From Magicicada septendecula (Eukaryota; Arthropoda; Insecta; Hemiptera; Cicadidae): 64,000 nt of DNA. The stretch spans positions 259,113,768 to 259,177,767 of the forward strand of contig CM068375.1 in the NCBI GenBank assembly GCA_034769895.1, given 5' to 3'. This document shows, piece by piece, positions 1 through 10,504 of this stretch. Each line of letters opens with the position of its first letter. The first letter of the stretch is position 1. Below the pieces are notes generated by a model. That model was not told the origin of the DNA. It ran no database searches and was given only the letters and a program-made list of their open reading frames with translations. The position numbers were made by a program, and so were the translations under genes.

Positions 1-45
1 AGAACAGAAGCAACACATATAATTTAAAAAATAATCACTAGCGAA

Positions 46-678
46 ATGAAAAACAAAGATAAACAAAAGAAAAACAATAAAACAATAAAAGAAATTAAAA
101 ATAAAGTAAAGAACAATAATTTAATAATAACTAAAGCAGACAAAAGTCAAGCAACAGTAATCATTGATAAAGCAGACTACATAAAAAAAACCGAAGACTT
201 CATCAACAATAATAAATGCGTACAACTAGATAAAAACCCAACAGAAAACTATCTTAAACAAACAATAAAACTAATAAAAACAAATAAAAACATTTTCAAC
301 AATAAAAACATAGACATATATATAAACAATAATCCAGAACCACCTAAAATGAACAGCCTAATAAAAATACACAAATTAAACAACCCAATAGGTCCATTAA
401 TCAATTTCAAAAAAGCTCCTACATACAAAATAGCAAAAATAATAGCACAAAAACTAAAAAGTAACCATCTAACAAATAACCATCATAACATAAAAAATAC
501 ATACGAATTAATAGACAAACTAAAAATAATAAATATAAATGAAAATACATTTTTCACATCATATGACATAACAAACATGTACACTAATATCCCAGTAGAA
601 GAAACAATTGACATAATAATAAACAAACTTATAGAACAAAATGAAAACAAAACAATATATAACCGAAATAAAAAATAG
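46..678 (+). pseudogene. PLE-A reverse transcriptase, N-terminal half
   Basis: N-terminal part of a Penelope-type reverse transcriptase, which copies element RNA at a nicked chromosomal target. Visible are the PLE-typical 'LIITKADKSQATVI' block (near 121-165), a 'MNSLIKIHK' segment, and the first catalytic-aspartate motif YDITNMYTNIP near 558-592. The frame is open only from about 28, and the first Met at 46 is not necessarily a real start, because family members begin well upstream. The frame runs into a stop at 678 while homology continues in another frame from about 641, so a single-base indel lies within 641-678. It is non-functional as it stands. Confidence 0.85.
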
Positions 679-1558
679 TCTCCAACTAATACTAAAACAA
701 AATTACTTTGAATTTAATAGCAAAATTTATCAACAGAAAGAAGGTTTAGCAATGGGATCACCATTATCAAGCATAATAGCAGAAATATTCCTACAACACA
801 TAGACACCAAAATACAAAATATCATAAAAACACATGACCCAGATGGCATATGGATAAGATATGTAGATGATGGACTATATGTATCAAATAACAAAAACAC
901 AAATGCAGAGAACATACTGAAACAAATCAATAACATACATCCCAAAATACAATTAACAGAAGAAAAAGAAAAACATAACAAAATCAACTATTTAGACATA
1001 ACCATCACAAGATACAACAAACACATACAATATGCAATATATAGAAAACCAACTTCCACTAACATCATTATACCTAACCATTCTGACCACCCACCACAAC
1101 ATAAAATGGCAGCATTTTATTCGTTATTTAACAGAATGTACAAAATACCCCTAAACAAACAAGAAACTGACAAAGAAAGAAATATAATATACCAAATTGG
1201 TTATGCAAATGGATACAATAAAAATACTATGATCAAAATAGAAAATAAAATCAAATACAAAATAAAAACTGAACAATTAAGAATTAATCAAACTGAACAA
1301 CACATAAATAATAACAACAACAAAAAATGGGCCACATTCACATATATAAATAATAAAATGACAAAACTAACAAAACTATTTAAAAACACAGATATAAAAA
1401 TAGCATACAAAACTAATAAAAATAAATTACAAAATCTAAATAGCTCACACAACAAAGATAATACAACAACCAACGGTATATACAAAATTGCATGCCAAGA
1501 TTGCAATAAATGTTATATAGGACAAACAAAAAAAACAGCTGAAAAAACGTTATTTTGA
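641..1558 (+). pseudogene. PLE-A RT palm/thumb and start of GIY-YIG domain
   Basis: Continues the RT after the frameshift. 'EGLAMGSPLSSIIAEIF' (near 743-793) is the conserved PLE palm block and 'WIRYVDDGLYV' (about 850-882) holds the catalytic YVDD. Near the end, 'GIYKIACQDCNKCYIGQT' (about 1475-1528) carries the GIY and YIG motifs of the endonuclease, with the CxxC pair usual in PLE endonucleases. The frame ends at TGA 1556-1558, a few codons after YIG, but continuing homology in the next frame (an RYFEHL-like string) shows a further indel near 1545. The lysine- and asparagine-rich composition reflects A-rich DNA. Confidence 0.88.
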
Positions 1559-1981
1559 ACACCTAAATGCATACAAAAAACCAAATATATATAAATCCAA
1601 TTTAGCCACACAATAAACACAGGACATGAATTCCCAGACATAACCAATGTAACACTAATAAAACATATACCACACAAAGGCATCATAATGAACATTTGGG
1701 AAAATTTACAGATTTACAAACATAAAACACAAAACAAACTAATACCAGAACAAATACAAATCAATACAAAACATGACACAATATTCAAAGCACTCAACAT
1801 CGAAAATACACAAAATACAAAAACAGATACCACAACCACACACAATAATGCAACTTTAAAAGACCAAAGACCAACAAACTACCTTAATAACATCCAGAAG
1901 CCAACACACAAATACTTCACCAGAAACAAGATGGCGAAGGCTGAAGATGAGAGTACAGGAACTCTCGAAACATGTTCCTAA
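1559..1981 (+). pseudogene. PLE-A GIY-YIG endonuclease C-terminal part
   Basis: Remaining part of the GIY-YIG endonuclease, split over two frames. 1546-1610 reads RYFEHLNAYK and onward in one frame; from about 1620 the frame that includes the 1688 Met reads GHEFPDI, then NIWENLQIYKHK, the usual PLE block in which the conserved Glu (E in W-E-N-L-Q-I-Y) completes the active site. The frame ends at TAG 1979-1981 beyond a lysine-rich tail that overlaps the hammerhead-like motif. Confidence 0.78.
1941..1971 (+). ncRNA. Hammerhead-like motif in PLE-A tail
   Basis: CTGAAGA at 1941-1947, one extra T, a perfect 6-bp stem GAGAGT/ACTCTC (1949-1954 with 1961-1966), then GAAAC. This follows the hammerhead core CTGANGA - stem II - GAAA known from PLE terminal repeats, except for the one-base insertion before stem II. 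Stems I and III and a cleavage triplet were not convincingly found, so activity is unproven. Confidence 0.5.
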
Positions 1982-2028
1982 TAGGAAAAAAGTTATCTTG
2001 AGGTAAATTTAGTTATAAATATTAAAGT

Positions 2029-2063
2029 AATATATATATATATATATATATGAATATATATAT
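2029..2063. repeat. (TA)n microsatellite
   Basis: Alternating TA with one interruption, directly downstream of PLE-A. Confidence 0.9.
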
Positions 2064-2126
2064 AGTTTCATGAAAATTATAAACATTAATGTATCTCTTG
2101 GTGTACTCGTATATTCTCTGTGTATA

Positions 2127-2175
2127 TTAGCTATATCTGTTGCCCGCGACTTCGTCCGCATCGAAGAATTTTTTA
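2127..2175 (-). other. Helitron-1 3' terminus with hairpin
   Basis: On the minus strand the end reads GCGGACGAAGTCGCGGGC, a short spacer, then CTAA at the terminus. GCGGAC/GTCGC form a bulged stem around GAA. The first flanking base is T, as expected for Helitron insertion between A and T. This GC-rich end resembles well-known insect Helitron 3' termini. Confidence 0.8.
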
Positions 2176-5100
2176 TCTAAAGTACCTATGTCCTTCCGCG
2201 TATTTCAAGAAACTTAAAAAGTAAGTTAGAAGATTTTCAGTTCCTTAATTCTACTGCTATGATTTTCAGTTGCTATCTTTCCAAGACCTCTCTGTAAACA
2301 ACATTCCTGGTTTTCCTTTCTGGCTGGAGGATGACCAAGCTATCAGATGAACTGACTCTCGAGCACGCCACGTACAACTGGCCATGGGAGAAACAGTCGC
2401 TCCTGAGATCCACACCAGCCACTTTTAAACTCTGTCCCTGCGCCTTATTAATCATCATAGCGTAACAAACTTTAACCGGGAATTGCAGACGTTTAAACTC
2501 AAAATGGTAATCCGATGGGATCATTGGAATTCGGGGGATGAAGACAGTTTCTCCCTGACTGACGCCTGTGAAAATCTGGGCTTCAATCACGTGCTTGTAC
2601 AGATTTTTTACCTGAAGCCTAGTGCCGTTACAGAGTTTGGGTGGATTTAGATTGCGCAAAAGCATGATTGGAGCACGAACCTTAAGGTAGAAGACGTGTG
2701 GTGGGATCCTGGTGGATCGAGTGTGTGCAAAAACTCTACAGGATAATGGACCGCATCTTGTACCTCCACTACCGAGTCAATAGATTCATACTTCATGAGT
2801 TCATTAGGTAGCTTCTCTAGTAGAAGATTATTGATAGAATTGGCTGAATCATTGGTTGGAGTAAGAATAGCCCTTTCCTTGAGCCATGATATACAGGCCT
2901 TAAGTTCATCCGCACGTGTCCCTCGTGGAACAACGGGTAATGTTTGTCTGAAGTCACCAGTCAAAAGCACTGCAACTCCACCCATAAGGCTTTTGCGGTC
3001 TCTAATATCCTGGAGTGTTCTGTTCAGAGCCTCAACGCCTCTTTTATGAGCCATAGTGCACTCATCCCACACTATTAATTTAGCTTCACGAAGCACCTGT
3101 GCCATATCACTCTGCTTAGAAATATTACAAAGTGCAGACTCAAAATGATTCAGGTTAAGGGGTAACTTGAATGCAGAGTGAGCAGTCTTTCCTCCTTCAA
3201 TCAAGGTAGCTGCAATACCTGATGAAGCAACTGCAACTGCGATATTCCTTTTGCGCCTAACTGTGGCGAGCAACAGATTTATCAAGAACGTTTTCCCAGT
3301 GCCGCCAAGAGCGTCCAGAAAGAACAATTTCCCAGAATCACAATTAATACTGTGAACGATTTCGTCATAGGCATCTTTTTGTTCTTGATTTAATTTTGGA
3401 ACATTTACAGCCACTGTTTCAGTCAACCGAACACAATCAGAGGACAGTTTGTTCAGGTATTGATGGTTGCTGATAACTTCTTGCTGCCGTGATGGTGTTG
3501 GAAGACCGAACTCTTTGAGTGTTTTACCCAACATGGATATGACAGTATCCTCAAGAAGCTTAAGGCATTCATTGTAAACAATGTCCTGACCTAATTGGAC
3601 GTCTCCGCGCTCTCTTTCTATTTGCCTTCTAACATCTTCCGCAAGACTGTCTCGGTATTTCTCCCACAATTTTAGGGGGTTTGCCACTTGGCAGAATACT
3701 AACATTATGGCAAATAGCTCACGAATTTTATTAGGAGAGTCAGAGATAGAAGCTTCTTCAAGAGTACGGTCCCAATGGGCATCATCCTCCAGCAAGCCAA
3801 GTGCTCTACACGCCACTTGAAATGTTGGCTGAACTACCCCTGCGATAGTTTTTAATGCAGTAAATGATACAGGACCATGGATCTCATGTAAGAGGAGGCG
3901 TAAATAGTAGCACTCAGCATTGCCAGGATGGACAGTGTATACTCTACCCAACACCTGATCTTTTTTTACCCCTGGATAGCCTGTCACAGATTTACCTTGC
4001 TTCCTCCTGCAGAATTGATTGCTTTTCCATACGTAATAGGACGGAACTTCACAATATAAAAGGGTCCTTGCGAAGGCATCAACTTTACACAGGTCAAAAA
4101 ATCCCAAAAGTGTCGTTTTTGGAGGATTATTCATCATGTCATTGACATTGCCCTCCGTAAAATAAACTCTATGACCGTTTTCTAGATGTACGGAAAGGTG
4201 CATAACAGGAGGAAACCTTTCATGAATAGGGAAGCAGAGGATGCGCCAGACTGCCTCAGAGCTGCTGATGTATCGTCCTGTTTCGTACCTTGTCACCTCG
4301 TCCAGATCTTCAACGGTGAACGCTGCTTGATCAGACTCTTTATTCACATACTTGCAGATATATTTGATTGATTTGACAGAGTTGCAATATTCAACATTTA
4401 TGTGGGCTGAGAATGTGCGAGACAGGACGGGGTTGTACGGAACTACCCAGCGATTGTCAAGAATAACCTCATTGATTTTTACTGTAAATCCGCCGTCTAC
4501 CGGCGACCGTCTGCGATACTTAGGATAGCCATCCTCTCCTGTCTGAGTCTCTTTTAAGAATGGCCGTGGGTAATTCTTTGTACAGGCACCATCCACCATG
4601 CATGGTGAGTTCCTGTTAAGCGGTCCACATGGTCCGTGAACCATATTTGTCTTGACAATCTCATGGAGGGCTGGATCTAGGTTGGGATCAGGTACTTCAG
4701 CTTTGAGAATTTTATCTATGGACTCTGGCCTTATCTTCTCCTCCAACCACAGAAGGATATGAACGTGAGGGAGCCCACGCTTCTGCCACTCCACGGAGTA
4801 CATGTGACACCTGGTAGGGACAAAGATGTAACCTTTAGTGAGGAGTTTCATCATATGCTTCACTTTTATGTTGAAAACCCTCGCTACTATGTCATGTCTA
4901 TCATGAGATTTTTGGCCTTGTGTCAATATCTCTGTTATTTCCGGCCATTTTGGATTGCAAGTGAACGTAATAAACAGATCCGGTCGTCCAAAATGGCGCA
5001 CATACGTCATCGCGTCTTGAGTTCGCTCATGCATGTATAGGGGTCCTCCAGTGAAAGTGGACGGCAGCACAACCATCTTGCCTATTTTTGATAACTGGCC

Positions 5101-6165
5101 GTCTTTTCTACTCATGGCATCCTTCAGGTGGACATAATTCTCACTTCTCAGCTTTTTCTGGTTGTTACGTATCCAATTGAGTCTCTCAGTTTCAATTTTC
5201 GCATACATATCAAACAGAAATTGGTTGAGAAGGTTGCGAAACAGCAGTAGGTTGCATTGTTCACCATCACACTCCACTATCCTGTAGCTGTAAAAGTCAG
5301 TAGCAGACACAGTTTTCTTGAGAGGAGCCTTTGTCTTTGGGTCGTGCTGTGGTATGTCTATAGAATAGCCGTCTTCTCCACGACAGAACATCAAAGGGTA
5401 TTGAAGAGCATCATAGGCACGGTGCGTCTCACTGATTAGTATCAATCTATTGTCTCTGCTATGGAGAACGATATCTCTTTTATCAAAATCCTGGCCGACA
5501 ATGAGAATTGCCACTTCTCTAGTTGTTGGAACATTGAAATGACCATGGTGTTCTCCAGAAGGCTTCATACTTGCTTTAATAACTACCTGAAACTCCTTCT
5601 GGTCATTGGGAACAGAATCAACAGCAGCCTTAAAATCCAAAATATACTTGTTGTGTTCATGAAGTAATTTCTGCAGCTGGCTAACCAATCCTGGCTTGAC
5701 GCCAGGGTATATTCCACAACGGATATCCCTCTCTTTGTCATCATCACCAACAAAGTATATTTGGAGAAATGAAGGCTGTTGCTCAGGCTCAGCCATAAGA
5801 CTCCTTATCCTGTGATAGACCTGGCCCTGTACTTTAAAAGTTGGCATAAAGTTTCCTTCTTTTACCTCTTTGGCTCCAAAAGACGTCATTTGGAAGCATC
5901 CATTGTACTTCCGGGTAGCAGGAAGAAAGTGCTCAGTCATTGCATGCTGGTGAGTGAGGAGACTGTGTAAGGGTTCAGGATAGGGCTCAAGGAGAGGAAG
6001 CTGGACCTTACCATTATTGCAACACAAACCAGGAGTCTCATCCTTCCACTTCAGTGCACGGCACCAGTTACATGGTGACCGAACTCCAAGCTCAACGAAC
6101 TTATCCGTGGAATAATCTATTTCCGGTTCATATTGAAATCCAGACAAAAGTTTATCCCAGGTCAA

Positions 6166-6480
6166 TAATCTATTATGTGCTCTCTTTTCATTATATTTCG
6201 CAGGAGCTACTGGATTGATATGGGGGTTATTAGATGCATATTTTTTAACAGCCTTCCTATGAACTGTTGGATGACTTTTATTGTATTTTTTTACGGCCTC
6301 TCTTTTAACTGTTGGATGACTTTCATTGTATTTTTTTACGGCCTCCCTATGAACTGTTGGATGACTTTCATTGTATTTTTTTACAGCCTCCTGGTTAACT
6401 GTCGGGTGACTATCAGTATATTTTTTGACTGCCTCCCTATGAACTTTTGGGTTGTTTTTGGCATATTTGGTAGCAGCTTC
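6166..6480 (-). repeat. 15-residue tandem repeats, N-terminal to the Helitron Rep domain
   Basis: In the Rep frame about five 45-bp units encode HPTVxREAVKKYNES-like repeats, degenerating at both ends (NNPKVHREAVKKYT; NNPHINPVAPAKYN). Such K-K-Y repeats precede the Rep domain in other animal Helitrons. The plus-strand open frame here is a shadow of them. Confidence 0.75.
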
Positions 6481-6482
6481 CC

Positions 6483-7196
6483 TTACTTGTTTTTTCCTGA
6501 TTGCATTTGTAAACCTTTTTCTGCGTTTTTTCCTCTTTTCCCTTTGACTGATGCTACAGTCGAAGCAACAGATTCGTCTGAACTTGGACTGGAGAGGTCA
6601 ACGTAAGGAGAGGATTGGGACTGGGAGACAGTGCAAGACAAATTCAGTTGACGTTCCGCTGGGTTATTGGTATTCGGGGATTCGGACAAATTCAGTTGAC
6701 ATTCCGCTGGGTTATTGGTATTCGGGGATTCTAAGTTAACTGTATTATGTGTTGATTCGGCCAAGGGAATTAAAACATCAAAATGCCCTTCATTGAAATC
6801 TCCAGTGAACCGAATTCTTTTGACTCCCTGTAATGCCTCCCCAAAAATAGCAAGAATAGAGCCACCTTGAAACACCTGAAACTCATAAGGAAATATTTCT
6901 CCAGCAGCCTTGAGCTCGCAAGTCCCATATGTGTACGGCCTAGACATTTCGGCGAGGTACAGACGTTTGTTACCATAATCAGCTCCAGACCGCTGGTGAG
7001 TAAAGCATTTGAACCTTTGCCAGTTATTGGACACGTGATTCACTATTTCTGCACGAATTTGAGCGGCCCTTGAAACGTCGCTGTGCACCAGATAGGACAG
7101 GGAGGAGAAGAGACACGCACCGTCACCACTTATCTTTACTATTCGGTAAGGAATCTGTAATCCGTTGCTTATTATAAACTCAATTTCCTCGTCCAT
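6483..7196 (-). CDS. OTU-domain cysteine protease of Helitron-1
   Basis: 237-residue ORF, ATG at 7194-7196, the first ORF of the element. OTU proteases remove ubiquitin or related modifiers; they are found in some Helitrons and retroelements, where their role is not established. The catalytic Asp/Cys block GDGACLFSSLSY lies near residues 24-35 (about 7126-7092) and the catalytic His in GHFDVLIPL near residues 136-144 (about 6790-6765), so the triad looks intact. The C-terminal third is low complexity, with a near-perfect duplication of SPNTNNPAExQLNLS, a serine-rich run and a basic tail. The TAA stop (6483-6485) lies two codons after a slippery heptamer, and the Rep/helicase reading frame is open in the -1 frame through this stop, suggesting an OTU-Rep-helicase fusion product. 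Confidence 0.85.
   Translation of the reverse strand: MDEEIEFIISNGLQIPYRIVKISGDGACLFSSLSYLVHSDVSRAAQIRAEIVNHVSNNWQRFKCFTHQRSGADYGNKRLYLAEMSRPYTYGTCELKAAGEIFPYEFQVFQGGSILAIFGEALQGVKRIRFTGDFNEGHFDVLIPLAESTHNTVNLESPNTNNPAECQLNLSESPNTNNPAERQLNLSCTVSQSQSSPYVDLSSPSSDESVASTVASVKGKRGKNAEKGLQMQSGKNK
6489..6495 (-). promoter_or_regulatory. Candidate -1 ribosomal frameshift site A_AAA_AAC
   Basis: Minus strand in the OTU frame: GGA AAA AAC AAG TAA. The heptamer A_AAA_AAC is a canonical X_XXY_YYZ slippery site. Slipping back one base continues AAA AAA CAA GTA AGG GAA GCT, exactly the Rep frame. A weak downstream stem (CTGCT with GGCAG about 40 nt later) can be drawn but was not modelled. Confidence 0.5.
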
Positions 7197-7200
7197 TTTC

Positions 7201-8233
7201 TACTTTCAAAATAGAACGTTTATTTAGCTAATAGGTATCAAAATTCGTAGCTGCTTACTTAGGTACTTAACTAAAAAAGCGAGAGCGCACAAACCGGTCA
7301 GACCGACTGACTTAGCGTAGCGTAGGTAATTATGTTATTTTATTATATTTAACATAATAATGTTAAATTATTATTATGTTATTATTACTATTATTGTTAT
7401 GTTACTGTTATTTTATTATATTTAGCATATTGGTCTGTATCAAACTTTACATAAATTATGTTAAAATTTGTATAATCTGTAATATTCAGTTGATTTTTTG
7501 ACCGCTAGAGCGCAGACTATGTTTCTTCACTGACAGAAAAAACAAACACTATTTACTTAGTATGGCTATAATGTTATTAACCATGTATTATTAACCAAAA
7601 TAATGAATTTACAGAGATGGTGCTGTTTCTAGTGTTTTAGATTTGTAGTTGAGGTGTAATTTAGTTAACTTTTAAACAGAAACGATCTCACCAAAAGGTT
7701 TTCAATGATGACGTCTGGATTGAGCTGATATTAGCAGAATTTATTGTTTGTTCATCGATTTTCTAGTGTGGATCAGTTTATTCCAATGGATATCTCGGAT
7801 GTAGTGTCTAGTGCTGACTTGTTTTCTTAATTTAGAAGTGGTTAATTCCGAATATTCTTTGAAATTTATTTAACTTTTATAGGACATTACACTTTTTCAT
7901 CTCACATTGAATTGCATTTAACAATTAATATTTCTTCTTAGTCAGTTACTCCTAGTAACCAATAAATGTTTATACTTTTTTATTAGGTAACCTAGATACC
8001 TTTTTGTAAATAGGCTAATAATTATTGTTATTATTTTGTTTCTTCTTTTAGAAAAATAATTCTTTACAAATTTTGGGGTTAGTTAAATTTCATTTATATA
8101 CGATTTTTCTTTTTGTCTTTACTTAAACTTGTCTACTGACTTTTTCGAATTTAATTTCTTTTATTTTAGTTTATTTATGATTTAACTTTTAGTGAATGTA
8201 TCACTACTCTGCCCTATTTTACTTGCTATCTCT
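7201..8233. other. AT-rich stretch, no gene recognised
   Basis: Upstream flank of the Helitron OTU ORF; it presumably contains the element's promoter and 5' terminus, but neither could be located. TTATTA-rich runs around 7330-7440. Confidence 0.5.
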
Positions 8234-8313
8234 CTAGCAAAATACCCGTGCTTCGCTACGGAGTTTCATGTTGTACGTAATTGTACAATTATTGCTCGCT
8301 TAATAGTATAGGA
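8234..8313 (-). other. 80-bp segment with both Helitron-like ends
   Basis: Minus strand TCCTATACTATTAAGC at 8313-8298 looks like a Helitron 5' end (flank A) and lies only 80 bp from the hairpin-CTAG end at 8234. It may be a minimal Helitron, or a second 5' end inside Helitron-2. Confidence 0.3.
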
Positions 8314-8930
8314 TTAGATAGATTGTACAAATTCTCAACTCTTAGTTTGTTTATTTACATTCATAGCAACAGCTATTTATTATTTATTTCAAGAAAATCG
8401 TTAGAGCCGTTTCCGAGAAAAAAAGGACATACATTTATTAATTAATTGAACTTCGAAATTTTCTCGACTATAAGAACCTGCAAACAACGAAGTTTTTTTC
8501 AATTTAAAACAATGATTAAAAACTCAGGACTAAATGTATTCGGGGTTTCCAGTAAACTGAGATGTCAACTACTTACAGTGGATAAATTTCAGTATTTGGT
8601 TTTTTGCCCCTTAGGAGTGAAAGTTTGTAAAACCGTTTCTTAGTGAGCACCTAAGACCTATGATGAAGCTATGTTCAAAGTTTCATTGATATCCATTCAG
8701 TGGTTTCAGAGATATCGTGAAACCAGAAGGTTTCAGAGGTATCGTTCCGGGGAAGGCTCGTCGGACGACTCCCGCGCTATTTCCTACACGGGAGACTTCC
8801 ACCGATGCTATGGTAACCAGAATCTATTCTATTGGGTTGCCATAGTAACCAGATCTAATAGTTTTTTAAGACCCAAAGGACCCCCCAGAGGATCGTATCG
8901 AAAAAACACTTGTCCTATGTTGGTTCTACC

Positions 8931-9360
8931 GTTGCGTAAAATATTTGTGCCAAGTTTGGTTGAAATCGGTCCAGTGGTTTAGGAGGAGATGTGGAAGACC
9001 CCAAAGGACCCCATCGAAGAAAACACCTATCCTATGTTGGTTCTCCCGTTGCGTAAAATATTTGTGCCAAGTTTGGTTGAAATCGGTCCAGTGGTTTAGG
9101 AGGAGATGTGGAAGACCCCAAAGGACCCCATCGAAAAAAACACCTATCCTATATTGGTTCTCCCGTTGCGTAAAATATTTGTGCCAAGTTTGGTTGAAAT
9201 CGGTCCAGTGGTTTAGGAGGAGATGTGAAAGACCCCAAAGAACCCCCCAAAGGACCCCATCGAAAAAAACACCTATCCTATGTTGGGTCTCCCGTCGCGT
9301 AAAATATTTGTGCCAAGTTTGGTTGAAATCGGTCCAGTGGTTTAGGAGGAGATGTGGAAC
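8931..9360. repeat. 117-bp tandem array inside Helitron-2
   Basis: The anchor 'gttgcgtaaaata' recurs at 8931, 9048 and 9165, and as 'gtcgcgtaaaata' at 9294; spacings are 117, 117 and 129 bp. The period is a multiple of three, so frames stay open on both strands for about 150 codons, which explains the spurious ORFs at 8945-9415 and 8926-9378. Confidence 0.9.
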
Positions 9361-9711
9361 ATACATACATAGATACAATGGGGGGGGTTTGCCCCTTAGG
9401 AGTGAAAGTTTTTAAAACCATTTCTTAGTGAGCACCTAAGACCTCTGATGAAGCTATGTTCAAAGTTTCATTGATATCCATTCAGTAATTTTTGCTCTAC
9501 GTTGATTCTATGTCAGTCAGTCAGGCAAACTTTCCCCCCCCCTTTTCCCCCCTTTAAAGGTCGAATTTCCAAAAATCCCTTCTTAGCAGATACCTACATC
9601 ACATAAGGAACCTACATGCCAAATTTCAAGTTTCTAGGTGTTATAGTTTCGGAGATTTCGTGATGAATCAGTGAGTCAGTGGTATTTCTCTTTTATATAT
9701 ATGGATATAGA

Positions 9712-10265
9712 TATATATAAAACAACACAAATTGAAATGTAATTTAATTTGAGTTCATGGGCGTAATCGTAATAAGAAGATGTTTTATATAGAGTTAAAA
9801 TTTTTCCATTATTTATTTTTTTTTATTAAACAAATTTTTTTTTTATTTCGCATATTGAAATATACTCATTATTAAATCATATGTACGAATCTTTCGCACA
9901 CGACTTATATCTAACAAATTGCATACAACAGGTTATACATAAATCTTATCATCTACCCTTAACTAATTAATTATTTTTGCTCTCAGCTTACTCATTGTGT
10001 GTTCATCTTTTGCAATTGCTGATTAATTTACTTCAATAATGAATTTACTTTTATTTCAATTTCTTTAATATTAATTGGCTTTAAAACTTTCTACTGCATA
10101 TGCATTCTCCTTTATCAACAAAGACTTTATTAATTACTTTAACTTAAAATCAAATATTTCTCTTATATCATTTACGTTACTCTCAATTACTAAATTTTAT
10201 ACAAGAGATCTTATTCTAAATTACACTCTGCCTTTATACTTATGTACAATTTAGTTATTTTAATC
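9712..10265. other. AT-rich stretch, nothing recognised
   Basis: No ORF, terminal repeat or motif seen. Confidence 0.5.
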
Positions 10266-10504
10266 AAATATCACTATAATATTGACGACTCGGAACACTA
10301 AGTTTTTTATAAGTAAAAACGTAAAGTTTTACCTTACAGCCTAAACCGGCTTTCACCTATAGAAGGCTTCATCAGAGGCCTGATCTGATGAGATCTGATG
10401 AAGCCTTCTATAGGTGAAAGCCGGTTTAGGCTGTAAGGTAAAACTTTACGTTTTTACTTATAAAAAACTTAGTGTTCTGAGTCGTCAATATTATAGTGAT
10501 ATTT
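10266..10504. repeat. Palindrome of PLE-B tails
   Basis: Two 110-bp inverted arms (10266-10375 and 10395-10504) around a 19-bp spacer, with one mismatch seen. The right arm starts CTGATGAAGCCTTC, carries the hammerhead-like motif, and continues to 10,545 as the PLE-B 3' tail (GGACACGTCATGGACAACG) also found at 38113 and 42764-42925. The left arm is its reverse complement. Confidence 0.9.

Larger units (their letters stand above)
1..2027 (+). mobile_element. Penelope-like retroelement PLE-A, 5' end outside window
   Basis: Degraded Penelope-like element read on the plus strand: reverse transcriptase, then a GIY-YIG endonuclease, then a short tail with a hammerhead-like motif, ending at a (TA)n tract. 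The order RT then GIY-YIG is diagnostic of PLEs. At least three frame changes (near 641-678, after about 1545, and between 1600 and 1688) and a stop codon at 25-27 show it cannot make a full protein. The coding strand is extremely A-rich. The 5' part lies beyond the window edge and no target-site duplication can be checked. Confidence 0.9.
2273..6495 (-). pseudogene. Helitron Rep/Pif1-helicase, one frameshift and one internal deletion
   Basis: Rolling-circle replication initiator fused to a Pif1-family helicase. In order on the minus strand: a basic stretch and 15-residue tandem repeats (6480-6166); zinc-finger-like CNWC/CCNNG segments (about 6070-6020); the HUH motif GLPHVHILLWL (about 4776-4744); the two-tyrosine motif KYICKYVNK (about 4368-4337); Walker A GGTGKTF (about 3306-3287); Walker B LIVWDECT (about 3078-3052). 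Relative to the family roughly 90 residues are missing between ADELKACI and SWLKERAIL (near 2890), an in-frame deletion inside the helicase. A one-base loss near 2708 shifts the frame; the last 130 residues (KAQGQSL, VACSRV) continue at 2665-2273. The frame is open up to about 6600 but has no ATG before the repeats; TTG at 6163-6165 is unlikely to be the start. Expression probably needs frameshifting from the OTU ORF, or splicing. Confidence 0.88.
2127..7200 (-). mobile_element. Helitron-1, autonomous type with OTU and Rep/helicase ORFs
   Basis: A rolling-circle transposon on the minus strand. Its 3' terminus is clear at 2127 (CTAA, preceded by a GC-rich hairpin, followed by T on the minus strand). 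It encodes an OTU protease (6483-7196) and a Rep/Pif1 helicase (from about 6495 down to 2273). The 5' terminus (TC on the minus strand) lies somewhere beyond 7200 and could not be fixed; the end given is the edge of coding sequence. One large in-frame gap and one frameshift in the helicase mean this copy is no longer autonomous. Confidence 0.9.
8234..9711 (-). mobile_element. Helitron-2, non-autonomous
   Basis: On the minus strand it starts TCTATATCCATATATATAAA (9711 downward, 5' flank A) and ends with a hairpin CCGTAGCGAAGCACGGG, a short spacer and CTAG (8237-8234). These are Helitron-type ends; the 3' flanking base is A rather than the expected T. The interior has no coding capacity. It contains a duplicated block (around 8603-8715 and 9391-9490, 'gcccttaggagtgaaag' onward) and a 117-bp tandem array. 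Confidence 0.65.

Noticed and set aside
6163-6165. Start of the Helitron Rep protein at 6165
   Set aside because: The codon is TTG inside an open frame that continues upstream through tandem repeats; not a credible eukaryotic start.
2795-6606. Plus-strand ORFs antisense to Helitron-1
   Set aside because: Shadows of the Rep/helicase and OTU frames on the minus strand; no domains.
8926-9415. Overlapping ORFs of 150 and 156 codons on opposite strands
   Set aside because: Produced by the 117-bp tandem repeat, whose period is a multiple of three.
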